A stretch of DNA of 64,000 nucleotides, from NCBI RefSeq assembly GCF_016127015.1, contig NZ_CP065972.1, positions 1 through 64,000 of the forward strand, written 5' to 3'. The position numbers and the translations under genes are program-made. The DNA comes from Corynebacterium tuberculostearicum (GTDB lineage Bacteria; Actinomycetota; Actinomycetes; Mycobacteriales; Mycobacteriaceae). This document shows, piece after piece, positions 45,758 to 53,601 of the stretch. The notes under the pieces were generated by a model that searched no databases, was not told where the DNA came from, and saw only the letters and a program-made list of their open reading frames with translations. Numbering within the stretch: the stretch's first letter is position 1; each line of letters opens with the position of its first letter.

Positions 45758-47137
45758 ATGCGTATTGCGATTATTGGCGCCGGCCTGGCGGGCTTGACGG
45801 CCGCTTACGAGCTGCGCGACCACGACGTTGAGGTTTTCGAGGCCGCCGGCCGTATCGGCGGCAAGCTGTACTCCGTGCCGTTTAATGACGGCCCCACCGA
45901 CATGGGCGCCGAGGCCTTCCTCGCCCGCCGCCGCGACGCCGTGGAGTTCATCGAATCCCTCGGCCTGGGCGACAGCCTGGTTGAGCCCTCCGGTCTGCAC
46001 TCGCTGGTGTACTCCGGCGAGCTTAAGCCGCTGCCGCGCGGCGGGATGATGGGCATTCCTTCGCACTCGGAGCCGGTCGCACACTTGGTCTCGGCCGAGA
46101 CTGCGCGTCGCATCGATAACGAGGAGCCTTTCGAGTGGACGGCCGGCAGCGACGTCTCCGTGGGCCGCCTGGTGCGCCAGCAGTTCGGCGACGACCTCGT
46201 TGACCACGTCATCTCCGCCCTCCTCGGTGGCGTGTACTCCTGCTCGGCCGATGACCTGGGTGTGCGCGCGACCATCCCAGCGCTGGCCGAGACGCTCGAC
46301 GCGCTCTCCGAGCGCGGCCCAGTCACACTCTCGGCCGCGGTTCGCTCGTTGGAAGAGGCCCGCGCGGCCAAGCCGAGCAGCGGCGGACCCGTCTTTCAGA
46401 CCTTCCGCGGCGGCTACGCAGAACTCTACGAGGCGCTGGCCGATAAATCCCGTGCCAAGATCTACCTCGATACCTTCATCTCGGGCATCACTCGCGAGGG
46501 CGAGAAATTCCGCTTGGCCGGCGCACCCGGCGATACCGCCCCCTTTGACCGCGTGCTGGTGGCCACCCCGGCCCCGACCGCAGCGCGCCTGCTGCCCAAG
46601 GTGTCCCCGCGGGCGGCGGAGCGGTTGAAGAGCGTGAAGCTAGCGGCGTCGGCAGTCGTGGGCCTGAAGTTCGAGTCTGACACGGACCCGGCCGGCAACG
46701 CATTGCCGCAGAACTCTGGCATCCTCGTGGCTACGGACCAAGACGACGTGCACGCCAAGGCCTTCACGCTGTCCTCTCGCAAGTGGCCGCACCTGGCCGA
46801 GCGCGGCGGTGCCTTGGTGCGCGCCTCCTTCGGCCGCTTTGGCGACGACGCCATCGTCCGCGCCGAGGAAGATGACCTCGTCGACTATGCCCTCGACGAT
46901 CTTCAGCGCCTCACCGGCTTCGACGGCCGCGCCGCGGGCGTTGCCGAGATTTTCACCCAGCGCTGGTTCGGCGGCCTCCCGCGCTTTGATGCCGGCCACC
47001 TGGAAACCGTGGCCGGCGCGCGCGGCGCCCTCGCGGCGACGCCGGGCATCGATGCCACCGGCGCTTGGGCCGGCGGGGTTGGCGTACCCAATGTCATCGC
47101 GGATGCCCGCGCTGCCGCGGCCCGCATCGCTCGCTAG
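45758..47137 (+). CDS. hemY: Coproporphyrinogen III oxidase (HemY/CgoX type)
   Basis: 459 residues, FAD oxidase: GAGLAGLTAAYELRD at residues 6-20, AAGRIGGKLYSV near 28, and the C-terminal FAD motif (GAWAGGVGVPNVIADA near 440). The middle segment contains GGYAELYEAL near 213. Gram-positive HemY enzymes oxidise coproporphyrinogen III to coproporphyrin III (now CgoX) in the coproporphyrin-dependent route, rather than protoporphyrinogen IX. It overlaps nothing and starts directly after hemE. Confidence 0.93.
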   Translation: MRIAIIGAGLAGLTAAYELRDHDVEVFEAAGRIGGKLYSVPFNDGPTDMGAEAFLARRRDAVEFIESLGLGDSLVEPSGLHSLVYSGELKPLPRGGMMGIPSHSEPVAHLVSAETARRIDNEEPFEWTAGSDVSVGRLVRQQFGDDLVDHVISALLGGVYSCSADDLGVRATIPALAETLDALSERGPVTLSAAVRSLEEARAAKPSSGGPVFQTFRGGYAELYEALADKSRAKIYLDTFISGITREGEKFRLAGAPGDTAPFDRVLVATPAPTAARLLPKVSPRAAERLKSVKLAASAVVGLKFESDTDPAGNALPQNSGILVATDQDDVHAKAFTLSSRKWPHLAERGGALVRASFGRFGDDAIVRAEEDDLVDYALDDLQRLTGFDGRAAGVAEIFTQRWFGGLPRFDAGHLETVAGARGALAATPGIDATGAWAGGVGVPNVIADARAAAARIAR

Positions 47138-47171
47138 CTGCGGGGCTCGCTAGCTGCGGGCATGCCAATGC

Positions 47172-47193
47172 GGCAGCAGGGCATCCTGCTGCC
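47172..47193. terminator. Hairpin between hemY and HNH gene
   Basis: GGCAGCAGG-gcat-CCTGCTGCC, perfect 9-bp stem between convergent genes; only a short T run follows. Confidence 0.6.
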
Positions 47194-47207
47194 TGGCGGT
47201 TTAGGGG

Positions 47208-48245
47208 CTAGTGGGCCGGTGGCGGTGCTGGCGCGGTATCTGCCCAGGGCGGCTGCCACACCACGCGGCCTCGGCGCCGAACGAGGCGCCCGCGCACCGG
47301 TGGGGCATTAGGGTCATCGTCGTTGACGCCGTTGTGGTACGGGCAACAGGTCGCGAGGTTTGCCATATTGGTATCGCCGCCGTGCCGCCACGCCTGCAAG
47401 TGGTGTACCTGGCATTTATCCGCCGGATAGTTGCATTCCGCCCACGGGCATACCGGATTTTCCGCGGCGGCCATGAGCCGCTGCTTCTCGTTGGCCATGC
47501 GCTCCGTGCGGTAGAGGTTGACCGCGCCCTCGAAGGGGTGAACGAGGGTGATAAGGCCGCGGTCTGCTAGCGTGCGCGAGACGAGTTCCGCGCCGGTGAG
47601 GCGGGCGCCGTTGGTGAGCTGGATGGTGATTTCCTCGCCGTCGCCATCGATGATGCGGTCGAGCTCGTCGAGCGTGATGATCGCGTTGGTCGTAATGGTC
47701 GGGCGGGCAGCCGGGGAGGCGCCGGAAGGGGAGAAGAGTTCCGCAACGGAATCGAGGGGAGCATCCTCATCCAGGCTGGATTCCAAATCCGCGATGAGCG
47801 AAGAGGGCCCGGTAATCGCGAGGGTCCACGGCGCGTCCTTGCGGCGGCGGATGCGCACGCCGGGGCGCGGAGGGGCCGGGGGATTGAGCTCGCGCAGCTT
47901 CTTGCGCGCCAGCTTTTCCATCTCATCGGTATCGGCGGCGGTGCGGCACAGCTCCACGCGCAGGCGCCAGGCATCGCGCTTGGTCTTAGCGCGGGAAGCG
48001 TAGCGCTCGATAACCTCCAGAGTGGGCAGCGGGTGAGCGCGGTCGCGGGCGGCGGCAACCGCCTGGCGTTGCTGGCGGGTAAAGGAGGTGGGGGCAAAGA
48101 GGGCGTCGGCAAGCGTGAGCAAAGTGCGGGCCGTCTTATTGGGTGCCCCTGCGGCGCGCAGCTGGTCTTCAGACATGCCGGCGCACCCGGCAACGATATC
48201 GATGCCAGGCGCCAGGGCCGCAAGATAAGTCTGAAGAGCTGTCAT
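47208..48245 (-). CDS. HNH endonuclease domain protein
   Basis: 345 residues. A helical, Arg-rich N-terminal half and a beta-rich middle precede a C-terminal HNH nuclease: CPWAECNYPADKCQVHH, then WRHGGDTNMANLATCCPYHN, with the His pair near 283 and Zn-type cysteines. The protein belongs with the DUF222-associated HNH proteins common in corynebacteria and mycobacteria, as multiple dispersed copies; the partial gene at position 1 is another. A copy of the interspersed 17-mer (48101-48115) is read as LADALFAP. The gene interrupts the hem cluster between hemY and hemL, which suggests mobility, but no ends were found. Confidence 0.85.
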   Translation of the reverse strand: MTALQTYLAALAPGIDIVAGCAGMSEDQLRAAGAPNKTARTLLTLADALFAPTSFTRQQRQAVAAARDRAHPLPTLEVIERYASRAKTKRDAWRLRVELCRTAADTDEMEKLARKKLRELNPPAPPRPGVRIRRRKDAPWTLAITGPSSLIADLESSLDEDAPLDSVAELFSPSGASPAARPTITTNAIITLDELDRIIDGDGEEITIQLTNGARLTGAELVSRTLADRGLITLVHPFEGAVNLYRTERMANEKQRLMAAAENPVCPWAECNYPADKCQVHHLQAWRHGGDTNMANLATCCPYHNGVNDDDPNAPPVRGRLVRRRGRVVWQPPWADTAPAPPPAH

Positions 48246-48299
48246 GCCCCGCAGCCTAAGCCACGGCGTGCAACCCGCGCGAGGGCGAGCGCGCGAACC

Positions 48300-48361
48300 T
48301 GTGGATAACTAGGGCCCAAAGGGCGAATTTCGGCCCGCACGCCCGGAGGGCCTGTGGATAA
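48300..48361. promoter_or_regulatory. Two DnaA-box-like sites TGTGGATAA
   Basis: TGTGGATAA (complement of TTATCCACA, the perfect DnaA box) occurs at 48300-48308 and 48353-48361 in the same orientation, each within the larger repeat CCTGTGGATAACTAG. They flank the upstream region of the HNH gene and touch the stop codon of the dehydrogenase gene. Confidence 0.5.
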
Positions 48362-49210
48362 CTAGCCCTTATTGCGGAAGACGAAAATGGAGGAGAAGTC
48401 CTGATCCCCGTGGCCCATGGCCTGCATTTCCTCGAAGCGGCCGATGGCGGCGGTCAGGGCGGGCAGCGGCTTGGTGGAGGTCATCTCCATGAGCTTGGCG
48501 TCCTTGGCTAGGGCGTCGACGGTGAAATCGCCCGGGTCGGTATTGCGCTCGCCGGTGATAAACGGCGCCTTCATATTGGCGATGAAGGACAGGCCGGTGA
48601 TATCGAGCATCTGCAGTACCACCTCGGAGTCTAAGCCCTCGGACTCGCCGAGTTGCAGGGCTTCGAGCAGGCCCTCGGCGGTGACGGCGAGCGCGAGGTT
48701 CGCCAGCAGCTTTCCGATGGCCGCCGTGGCCGCCGCCTCCACTCCGATGAGCTTGTCTTCGCCCGCCCAGGACTCGGCGAGGGACATGGCTTGCTCGCGG
48801 CGGGCGTCGTCAGGCGTGCCCACATAGACGCCGAGCTTGCCCTCGCGGGCCGGGCCGAGCGTGCCGACGACTGGGGCATGGACGTAGGTTTCCACGGCGG
48901 CGGCGAATTCGCGGGCATCGTTGGGCGAGACGGTGGTGGTATCGACCCACGTCACGCCCGCGGGGATGAGCTGCGGCTCGATGACGACCTCGCGGACATC
49001 GTCAGGCCCGAAGAGAGAGGTAATAATGACCTCGGCGTTCGCTACGGCCTCGGTGGGCGAGGCGGCAAGCTCGGCGCCTTCCTCCACCAGCGGCTGGGCG
49101 CGCTCGGCGGTGCGGTTCCATACGGTCAATTCGATGCCGTCTTGCTCGTTGAGCAGACGGCGGCCTAGTTCGGTTCCCATGCGGCCAGTTCCAAGAAATG
49201 CAATCCTCAT
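48362..49210 (-). CDS. NAD(P)-dependent oxidoreductase, 3-hydroxyisobutyrate dehydrogenase family
   Basis: 282 residues from ATG 49210 with RBS GGGAAAGC. The nucleotide-binding motif is AFLGTGRMGTELGRRLL, the family substrate motif lies near 100-125 (DTTTVSPNDAREFA, HAPVVGTLGPAREGKLGVYVG), and the catalytic Lys falls in GKLLANLALAVTAEGL near 170. The C-terminal helical domain is complete. The substrate is a beta-hydroxyacid by family, not identified. A longer frame reaching 49552 lies over the exporter and riboswitch and is rejected. It is divergent from the exporter gene with 105 bp between. Confidence 0.88.
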   Translation of the reverse strand: MRIAFLGTGRMGTELGRRLLNEQDGIELTVWNRTAERAQPLVEEGAELAASPTEAVANAEVIITSLFGPDDVREVVIEPQLIPAGVTWVDTTTVSPNDAREFAAAVETYVHAPVVGTLGPAREGKLGVYVGTPDDARREQAMSLAESWAGEDKLIGVEAAATAAIGKLLANLALAVTAEGLLEALQLGESEGLDSEVVLQMLDITGLSFIANMKAPFITGERNTDPGDFTVDALAKDAKLMEMTSTKPLPALTAAIGRFEEMQAMGHGDQDFSSIFVFRNKG

Positions 49211-49263
49211 GCTTTCCCAGTGTGCCATCATTGGGTGCAGGCTCGCCGCCTTTCGTGCGGGCC

Positions 49264-49304
49264 CCGGACGAGGGAGCCGTACCCGGCGACGCGACAAGAC
49301 GGCC
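49264..49304 (+). ncRNA. Guanidine-III riboswitch (mini-ykkC III class)
   Basis: The sequence starts CCGGACGAGGGAGCCGTACC, 41 nt in all. It matches the guanidine-III aptamer of Thermobifida fusca nearly base for base, as remembered (that one starts CCGGACGAGG, contains GCCGTACCCGG, and has GACAAGACGGC near its 3' end). Helix 1 pairs CCGG 49264-49267 with CCGG 49283-49286, and GCCGT 49276-49280 pairs with ACGGC 49299-49303, making the compact pseudoknot. It ends two bases before the exporter's RBS (AGGAAG), as expected for translation control. The target gene is a Gdx-type exporter. No equivalent is seen elsewhere in the window. Confidence 0.92.
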
Positions 49305-49315
49305 AGGAAGCAGCT

Positions 49316-49630
49316 ATGGCGTGGTTCATCTTGATTTTCTCCGGCGCATTTGAGGCCGTGTGGGCGGCGGCGCTGGATAAGTCCGCAGGTTTTACGCGTT
49401 TGTGGCCCTCGCTCATTTTCCTCGTGGCTTGCGCGATTTCCATGGGCGGGCTGGCGTGGGCGATGCGCAGCATCCTGGTAGGCACGGCCTATACGGTGTG
49501 GGCGGGCGTTGGCGCGTCGGTGGCGGTTATTTATTCCTTCGCCGCCGGACACGAGGCTGCCACGGCGTGGAAGGTGCTATTCCTCGCCATGATCATCGGC
49601 GGCATCGTGGGGCTAAAAGCGGTGAGCTAG
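49316..49630 (+). CDS. gdx: Small multidrug resistance family guanidinium exporter (Gdx/SugE)
   Basis: 104 residues with four membrane helices and the essential Glu E13 in SGAFEAVWAAALDKSAGFTRLWP, the Gdx/SugE-type arrangement (Lys/Asp-x-Ser-x-Gly-Phe-Thr). The second half includes AYTVWAGVGASVAV. Family members export guanidinium ion in exchange for protons as dual-topology dimers. The upstream guanidine-III riboswitch strongly supports guanidinium as substrate. The start is ATG 49316 with RBS CCAGGAAG; the longer frame from 49220 covers the riboswitch and is rejected. The stop overlaps the convergent lipoprotein gene by 4 bp. Confidence 0.95.
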   Translation: MAWFILIFSGAFEAVWAAALDKSAGFTRLWPSLIFLVACAISMGGLAWAMRSILVGTAYTVWAGVGASVAVIYSFAAGHEAATAWKVLFLAMIIGGIVGLKAVS

Positions 49631-50139
49631 AGGCCCGGGATCCGCGGCGCGGGAGGCAGCGGCAACTCCGGTGGGGCGGGCGCAGGCACGGCGGGCACGG
49701 CCGGCATATCGGGAACCGCGTCCTCGATGCGCCCGCGCACCTCGTGCGGCGGGATATTCAGGTTCGGCAGGCCGCTTTTATCCCGCGCAGGTGGGTGTGG
49801 GGCCGGCGCCGCAGGTTGCGGGCGGGGTGCCGGTGCAGGTGCGGGTGCGGGACGCTGCTGTGGCGCGGGCGCCGGGCCAGGACGCGAACCAGGTCCGGAC
49901 GCAGGAGCAGGCGCCTTGTCCGACGAGGCGGGCTGCTCGGCCGACGGCGAAGGAGCGGCCGGCTTGTCCTCCCGAGGAAGGTCGCGCGGGGCGAGCGGGC
50001 GGGGAGGGGGCTGCCAGGAGGGGGCGTCGGCAAGCGGGGTGGCACCCACCGAGGTAGGCAGCGGCCGCTCGGGCTCGGGCTGGTCGCAGCCGGCGAGGCA
50101 GAAAGCGGCCAGGATGGCGACAATGAGAGTGCGCTGCAT
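49627..50139 (-). CDS. Proline-rich lipoprotein
   Basis: 170 residues from ATG 50139 with a strong RBS (GGGGGG). A signal peptide ends in the lipobox LAGC, with lipidated Cys at 18. The rest is Pro/Ala-rich and probably extended (PAPAPAP-type runs), with a short conserved-looking segment near PNLNIPPHEVRGRIEDAVPDMP. No enzymatic domain. Probably a cell-envelope protein; its ties to neighbours are unclear. The interspersed 17-mer lies inside it (50020-50036), read as PLADAPS. Confidence 0.75.
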   Translation of the reverse strand: MQRTLIVAILAAFCLAGCDQPEPERPLPTSVGATPLADAPSWQPPPRPLAPRDLPREDKPAAPSPSAEQPASSDKAPAPASGPGSRPGPAPAPQQRPAPAPAPAPRPQPAAPAPHPPARDKSGLPNLNIPPHEVRGRIEDAVPDMPAVPAVPAPAPPELPLPPAPRIPGL

Positions 50140-50202
50140 TGAAAATCCCCCCGAATTGAAAAGTGCAACGCCCCGAAGTCTAGCGGCTGACTGTGAATCG
50201 CG

Positions 50203-50246
50203 CACTCCAACTTTTGTATAGCGCGCGAATCGCTAGAATGTCAGAC
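50203..50246 (+). promoter_or_regulatory. hemL promoter with motif shared with hemE
   Basis: CACTCCAACTTTTG at 50203-50216 is identical to the sequence ahead of hemE. TAGAAT at 50234-50239 lies 7 bases before ATG 50247; TTTTGT 16 bases upstream could be the -35. Confidence 0.5.
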
Positions 50247-51548
50247 ATGCCTAATACTTCCCAGTCGCAACAGTGGTTTGAGCGTTCCTCCAAGGTGATT
50301 CCGGGCGGGGTGAACTCGCCGGTGCGCGCGTTTGGCTCCGTGGGCGGCCAGGCCCGCGTGATTGAGCGCGGTGCGGGCTCGCGCCTGTGGGACGTCGACG
50401 GCAACGAGTACGTTGACCTGGTCAGCTCCTATGGCCCGATGATTCACGGCAATGCGCACCCAGAGATTGTGGAGGCCGTGCAGCAGGCCGCTGCGGTCGG
50501 CTTGAGCTTTGGCTCGCCCACCGAGGGTGAGGCTTTGCTCGCGGAAGCCATCGTCGCACGCACCGCGGCCGATAAGGTGCGCATGGTCAACTCCGGCACC
50601 GAGGCCACCATGTCTGCGGTGCGCCTGGCCCGCGGCTACACCGGCCGCGCCAAGGTGCTGAAGTTCGAGGGTTGCTACCACGGCCATGTGGATGCGCTGT
50701 TGGCCTCGGCCGGCTCCGGCGTGGCGACCTTTGCGCTGCCGGATTCCCCGGGTGTTACGGGCGCGACAGCGGCCGATACCATCGTCGTTCCTTATAACGA
50801 TATCGAGGCCGTGCGCGAGGCATTTGCGCAGCACCCGGGCGAGATTGCCTGCATTATCGCGGAAGCCTCGGCCGGCAACATGGGCACCGTGGCTCCAGAG
50901 GAAGGCTTCAACGCCGCGCTTGCCGACGTCGCCCATGAAGACGGCGCCCTCCTCATCCTCGACGAGGTCATGACCGGCTTCCGCACCTCCTATAAGGGCT
51001 GGTACGGCGTCGACGGCGTGGCGGCGGACCTGGTGACCTTCGGCAAGGTCGTCTCCGGTGGCCTGCCGGCCGCTGCCTTCGGCGGCCGCGCCGAGGTTAT
51101 GGACTACCTCGCCCCGGACGGTCCGGTCTACCAGGCCGGCACGCTGTCCGGTAATCCGGTGGCCATGGCCTCCGGCCTGAAGTCTTTGGAGCTGGCCGAT
51201 GAATCGCTCTACGAGCGCCTGCAGGCCAACGCGGACCGCCTGACCGGCATGATTTCCTCCGCGCTATCGGCCGAAGGCGTAGCGCACCACATCCAGCGGG
51301 CGTCGTCGATGTTCTCCATCCGCTTTGCCGAGGGCGAGGGCCGCAACTTTGCCGATATGCAGGCGGCCGAGACCTTCCGCTTCACCCCGTTCTTCCACGC
51401 CCTGCTGGATAACGGCATCTACGTCGCGCCAAGCCCATTCGAGACCTGGTTTGTCTCGGATGCACTTACCGACGCCGACTTTGAACTCATCGAAGCCGCC
51501 CTCAAGCCCGCCGCCCAGGCTGCGGCCGCCGCGCGTCCCGCACATTAA
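50247..51548 (+). CDS. hemL: Glutamate-1-semialdehyde 2,1-aminomutase
   Basis: 433 residues from ATG 50247, supported by a leaderless -10 (ATG 50238 would add three residues). The PLP lysine lies in [19 protein letters not shown] near 267; family segments [19 protein letters not shown] near 113-131, [13 protein letters not shown] near 140-152, and [11 protein letters not shown] near 237 are present. It converts GSA to 5-aminolevulinate, the step after HemA. It is separated from hemA by 10.6 kb and starts its own unit. Confidence 0.95.
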   Translation: MPNTSQSQQWFERSSKVIPGGVNSPVRAFGSVGGQARVIERGAGSRLWDVDGNEYVDLVSSYGPMIHGNAHPEIVEAVQQAAAVGLSFGSPTEGEALLAEAIVARTAADKVRMVNSGTEATMSAVRLARGYTGRAKVLKFEGCYHGHVDALLASAGSGVATFALPDSPGVTGATAADTIVVPYNDIEAVREAFAQHPGEIACIIAEASAGNMGTVAPEEGFNAALADVAHEDGALLILDEVMTGFRTSYKGWYGVDGVAADLVTFGKVVSGGLPAAAFGGRAEVMDYLAPDGPVYQAGTLSGNPVAMASGLKSLELADESLYERLQANADRLTGMISSALSAEGVAHHIQRASSMFSIRFAEGEGRNFADMQAAETFRFTPFFHALLDNGIYVAPSPFETWFVSDALTDADFELIEAALKPAAQAAAAARPAH

Positions 51549-51570
51549 GTCCCGCACACTAAGGAGAGAC

Positions 51571-52179
51571 ATGACACGCACCATCGTTCACCTCGTGCGC
51601 CACGGCGAGGTCCACAACCCGGAGAAGATCCTCTACGGTCGCATCCCGGGCTATCACCTGTCCTCGCGCGGGCATTCCATGGCGGCACGCACCGCGGAGT
51701 CCTTCCGCGACCATGACGTGGCCTACCTGGCGGCCTCGCCGCTGCAGCGCGCCCAGGAAACCGCGCGGCCGATTGCGCAGGTAACGGGGCTAGACGTGGA
51801 CGTCGATAAGACGCTCATCGAGTCCGGCAACCGCTTCGAGGGCCTGCGCACAAAAGGCCTGCGTTCCGCGCTGTGGAACCCGCGCCGCTGGCCGCTGCTG
51901 GTCAACCCGCTGGAGCCCTCGTGGGGCGAGCCCTATGAGCAGATTGCCGAGCGCATGCTGGGCTCCATCGAACGCGCCCGCACCGCCGCGGCCGGCCACG
52001 AGGCGATCTTGGTCAGCCACCAGCTGCCCATCGTGATGGTGCAGCGCACCGTGCTGGGCCAGCGCCTGCCGCACGCGCCGTGGAACCGCGAATGCGACCT
52101 GGCCTCGGTCACCTCTTTGCTTTTTGAGGATAACCAGGTCACCGATATCTTCTATTCCGAACCGGCGCAGGAGATTTAA
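51571..52179 (+). CDS. Histidine phosphatase family protein
   Basis: 202 residues from ATG 51571 (RBS AAGGAGAGAC). The catalytic RHG is in HLVRHGEVHNPEKILYG (residues 9-11), the second His in ILVSHQLPIVM near 150. The overall pattern is a phosphoglycerate-mutase-like phosphatase. In actinobacteria a gene of this class precedes the cytochrome c maturation genes (Rv0525 type); no substrate is known. The TAATG overlap couples it to the next gene, and a 23-bp gap separates it from hemL. Confidence 0.9.
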   Translation: MTRTIVHLVRHGEVHNPEKILYGRIPGYHLSSRGHSMAARTAESFRDHDVAYLAASPLQRAQETARPIAQVTGLDVDVDKTLIESGNRFEGLRTKGLRSALWNPRRWPLLVNPLEPSWGEPYEQIAERMLGSIERARTAAAGHEAILVSHQLPIVMVQRTVLGQRLPHAPWNRECDLASVTSLLFEDNQVTDIFYSEPAQEI

Positions 52180-52790
52180 TGGCACTACAACGCAGGCGTG
52201 CAGTCGGCGCGGTGCTTGCTGCGGTGGCGGTAGCGCTGCCGCTTGCCGGTTGCTCGCAGGACTCCGATAACGCGCAAAACGCGGTCGCGACCGGCGGCAA
52301 CTTCGAGTTCATCACGCCCGGCGGCGAAAAGGTCATCAACTACGAGGAATCTGAGCGCAAGCCGCTGCGCACCTTCTCTGGCGAGGATGTGCGCGATACG
52401 GATAAGACCATTTCCCTGGAGGACTATGAGGGCGAAATCGTCGTGCTCAACTCCTGGGGCCAGTGGTGCGCTCCGTGCCGCGCCGAGGCCGATGACCTGC
52501 AAGAGATTCACACTGAGCTGCAAAAACGCGATCTTGGCACCGTGCTGGGCATCAACGTGCGCGACTATAACCCGCAGGTGTCCAATGACTTCCTCGAAGA
52601 TAACGGTCTGACCTACCCCTCCATCTACGATCCACCATTTAAGACCGCGGCGGCCCTGGGCGGCGTGCCCACCTCTGTGGTCCCGACCACCATCGTCTTG
52701 GACAAACAGCACCGCCCGGCTACGGTCTTTTTGCGGTCCATCACCGCTCAAGATGTGATGGACGTAGTGGACAAATTAGAAAAGGAATAA
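52179..52790 (+). CDS. TlpA/ResA-like thioredoxin lipoprotein
   Basis: 203 residues. Lipobox LAGC with lipidated Cys 25; thioredoxin fold with WCAPC (C97, C100), and cis-Pro in VVPTTIVLD near 165. It is an extracytoplasmic thiol reductant for apocytochrome c haem-binding cysteines, receiving electrons from CcdA encoded next. It overlaps the phosphatase stop codon by one base and CcdA follows directly. Confidence 0.93.
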   Translation: MALQRRRAVGAVLAAVAVALPLAGCSQDSDNAQNAVATGGNFEFITPGGEKVINYEESERKPLRTFSGEDVRDTDKTISLEDYEGEIVVLNSWGQWCAPCRAEADDLQEIHTELQKRDLGTVLGINVRDYNPQVSNDFLEDNGLTYPSIYDPPFKTAAALGGVPTSVVPTTIVLDKQHRPATVFLRSITAQDVMDVVDKLEKE

Positions 52791-53594
52791 ATGGACAACG
52801 CAGCGAGCATCGGCAACTCCTTTGCCGAGGCCGCGACCTCCGGCCCACTCATTCTGGGCCTGTTCGCGGCCGCCGTGGCGGGGCTGGTGAGCTTCGCCAG
52901 CCCGTGCGTCGTCCCACTGGTGCCCGGCTATATTTCCTACCTGGCCGGCGTGGTGGGCGGCGAGGTTACGTTTGACGGTGAGTTGGGGGTGGGCGTCGGC
53001 AAGCGCAGGCAATGGGCCGTGGTACTGGCCGCAGCCTTGTTCATCCTAGGATTTACCGTGGTTTTCCTGCTGGCGACGGTCTCCGTATTCGGCGCGATTT
53101 CCGCGCTCCGGCTCAATGAGGAGACGCTCATGCGCATCGGCGGCGGCGTGACCATCCTGATGGGTGTGGTTTTTCTCGGTGCGATCCCAGCGCTGCAGAA
53201 GGACACCCGCATGGCACCGAAGCGCTGGACCACCTGGCTGGGCGCGCCGCTGCTGGGCGGGATATTCGCGCTGGGCTGGACGCCGTGCTTGGGCCCAACG
53301 CTGGCCGCCATCATTTCCGTATCGGCCGGCACCGAAGGCATGACAGCCGCGCGCGGCGTGCTGCTTATCATTTTTTATTGCCTGGGCTTGGGCCTGCCGT
53401 TCCTGCTGGTGGCGCTGGGCTCCGCGCGGGCAATGCGCTCGATTTCGTGGGCCCGCAAGCACTCGCATACCATCCAGATAATCGGCGGCGTGGCCATGAT
53501 CCTCGTCGGCCTGGCCCTGGTAACCGGCCTGTGGGGCGAGTTTATTAGCCTCATCCGCCAGTGGACCGGCAACTTTGGCGCAACCCTGATTTAG
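52791..53594 (+). CDS. ccdA: CcdA cytochrome c biogenesis membrane protein
   Basis: 267 residues, six membrane helices. The first helix pair carries FASPCVVPLVPGYISYL, with one redox Cys; the second is in the ALGWTPCLGPTLAAII helix near 165. CcdA carries electrons across the membrane from thioredoxin to the TlpA-type protein. The loop between the first helices contains a copy of the interspersed 17-mer (52991-53005), read VGVGKRRQ. ATG follows the tlpA-like stop directly. Confidence 0.94.
   Translation: MDNAASIGNSFAEAATSGPLILGLFAAAVAGLVSFASPCVVPLVPGYISYLAGVVGGEVTFDGELGVGVGKRRQWAVVLAAALFILGFTVVFLLATVSVFGAISALRLNEETLMRIGGGVTILMGVVFLGAIPALQKDTRMAPKRWTTWLGAPLLGGIFALGWTPCLGPTLAAIISVSAGTEGMTAARGVLLIIFYCLGLGLPFLLVALGSARAMRSISWARKHSHTIQIIGGVAMILVGLALVTGLWGEFISLIRQWTGNFGATLI
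52991..53005 (+). repeat. Copy of interspersed 17-mer inside ccdA
   Basis: GGGCGTCGGCAAGCG lies in a cytoplasmic loop coding segment, opposite in sense to the LADA-type copies, where loop length varies in the family. Confidence 0.5.
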
Positions 53595-53601
53595 GAGAGA
53601 C

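Noticed and set aside
48362..49552. 396-residue version of the dehydrogenase
   Set aside because: The extension lies antisense over the exporter and riboswitch; the Rossmann motif begins at MRIAFLGTG.
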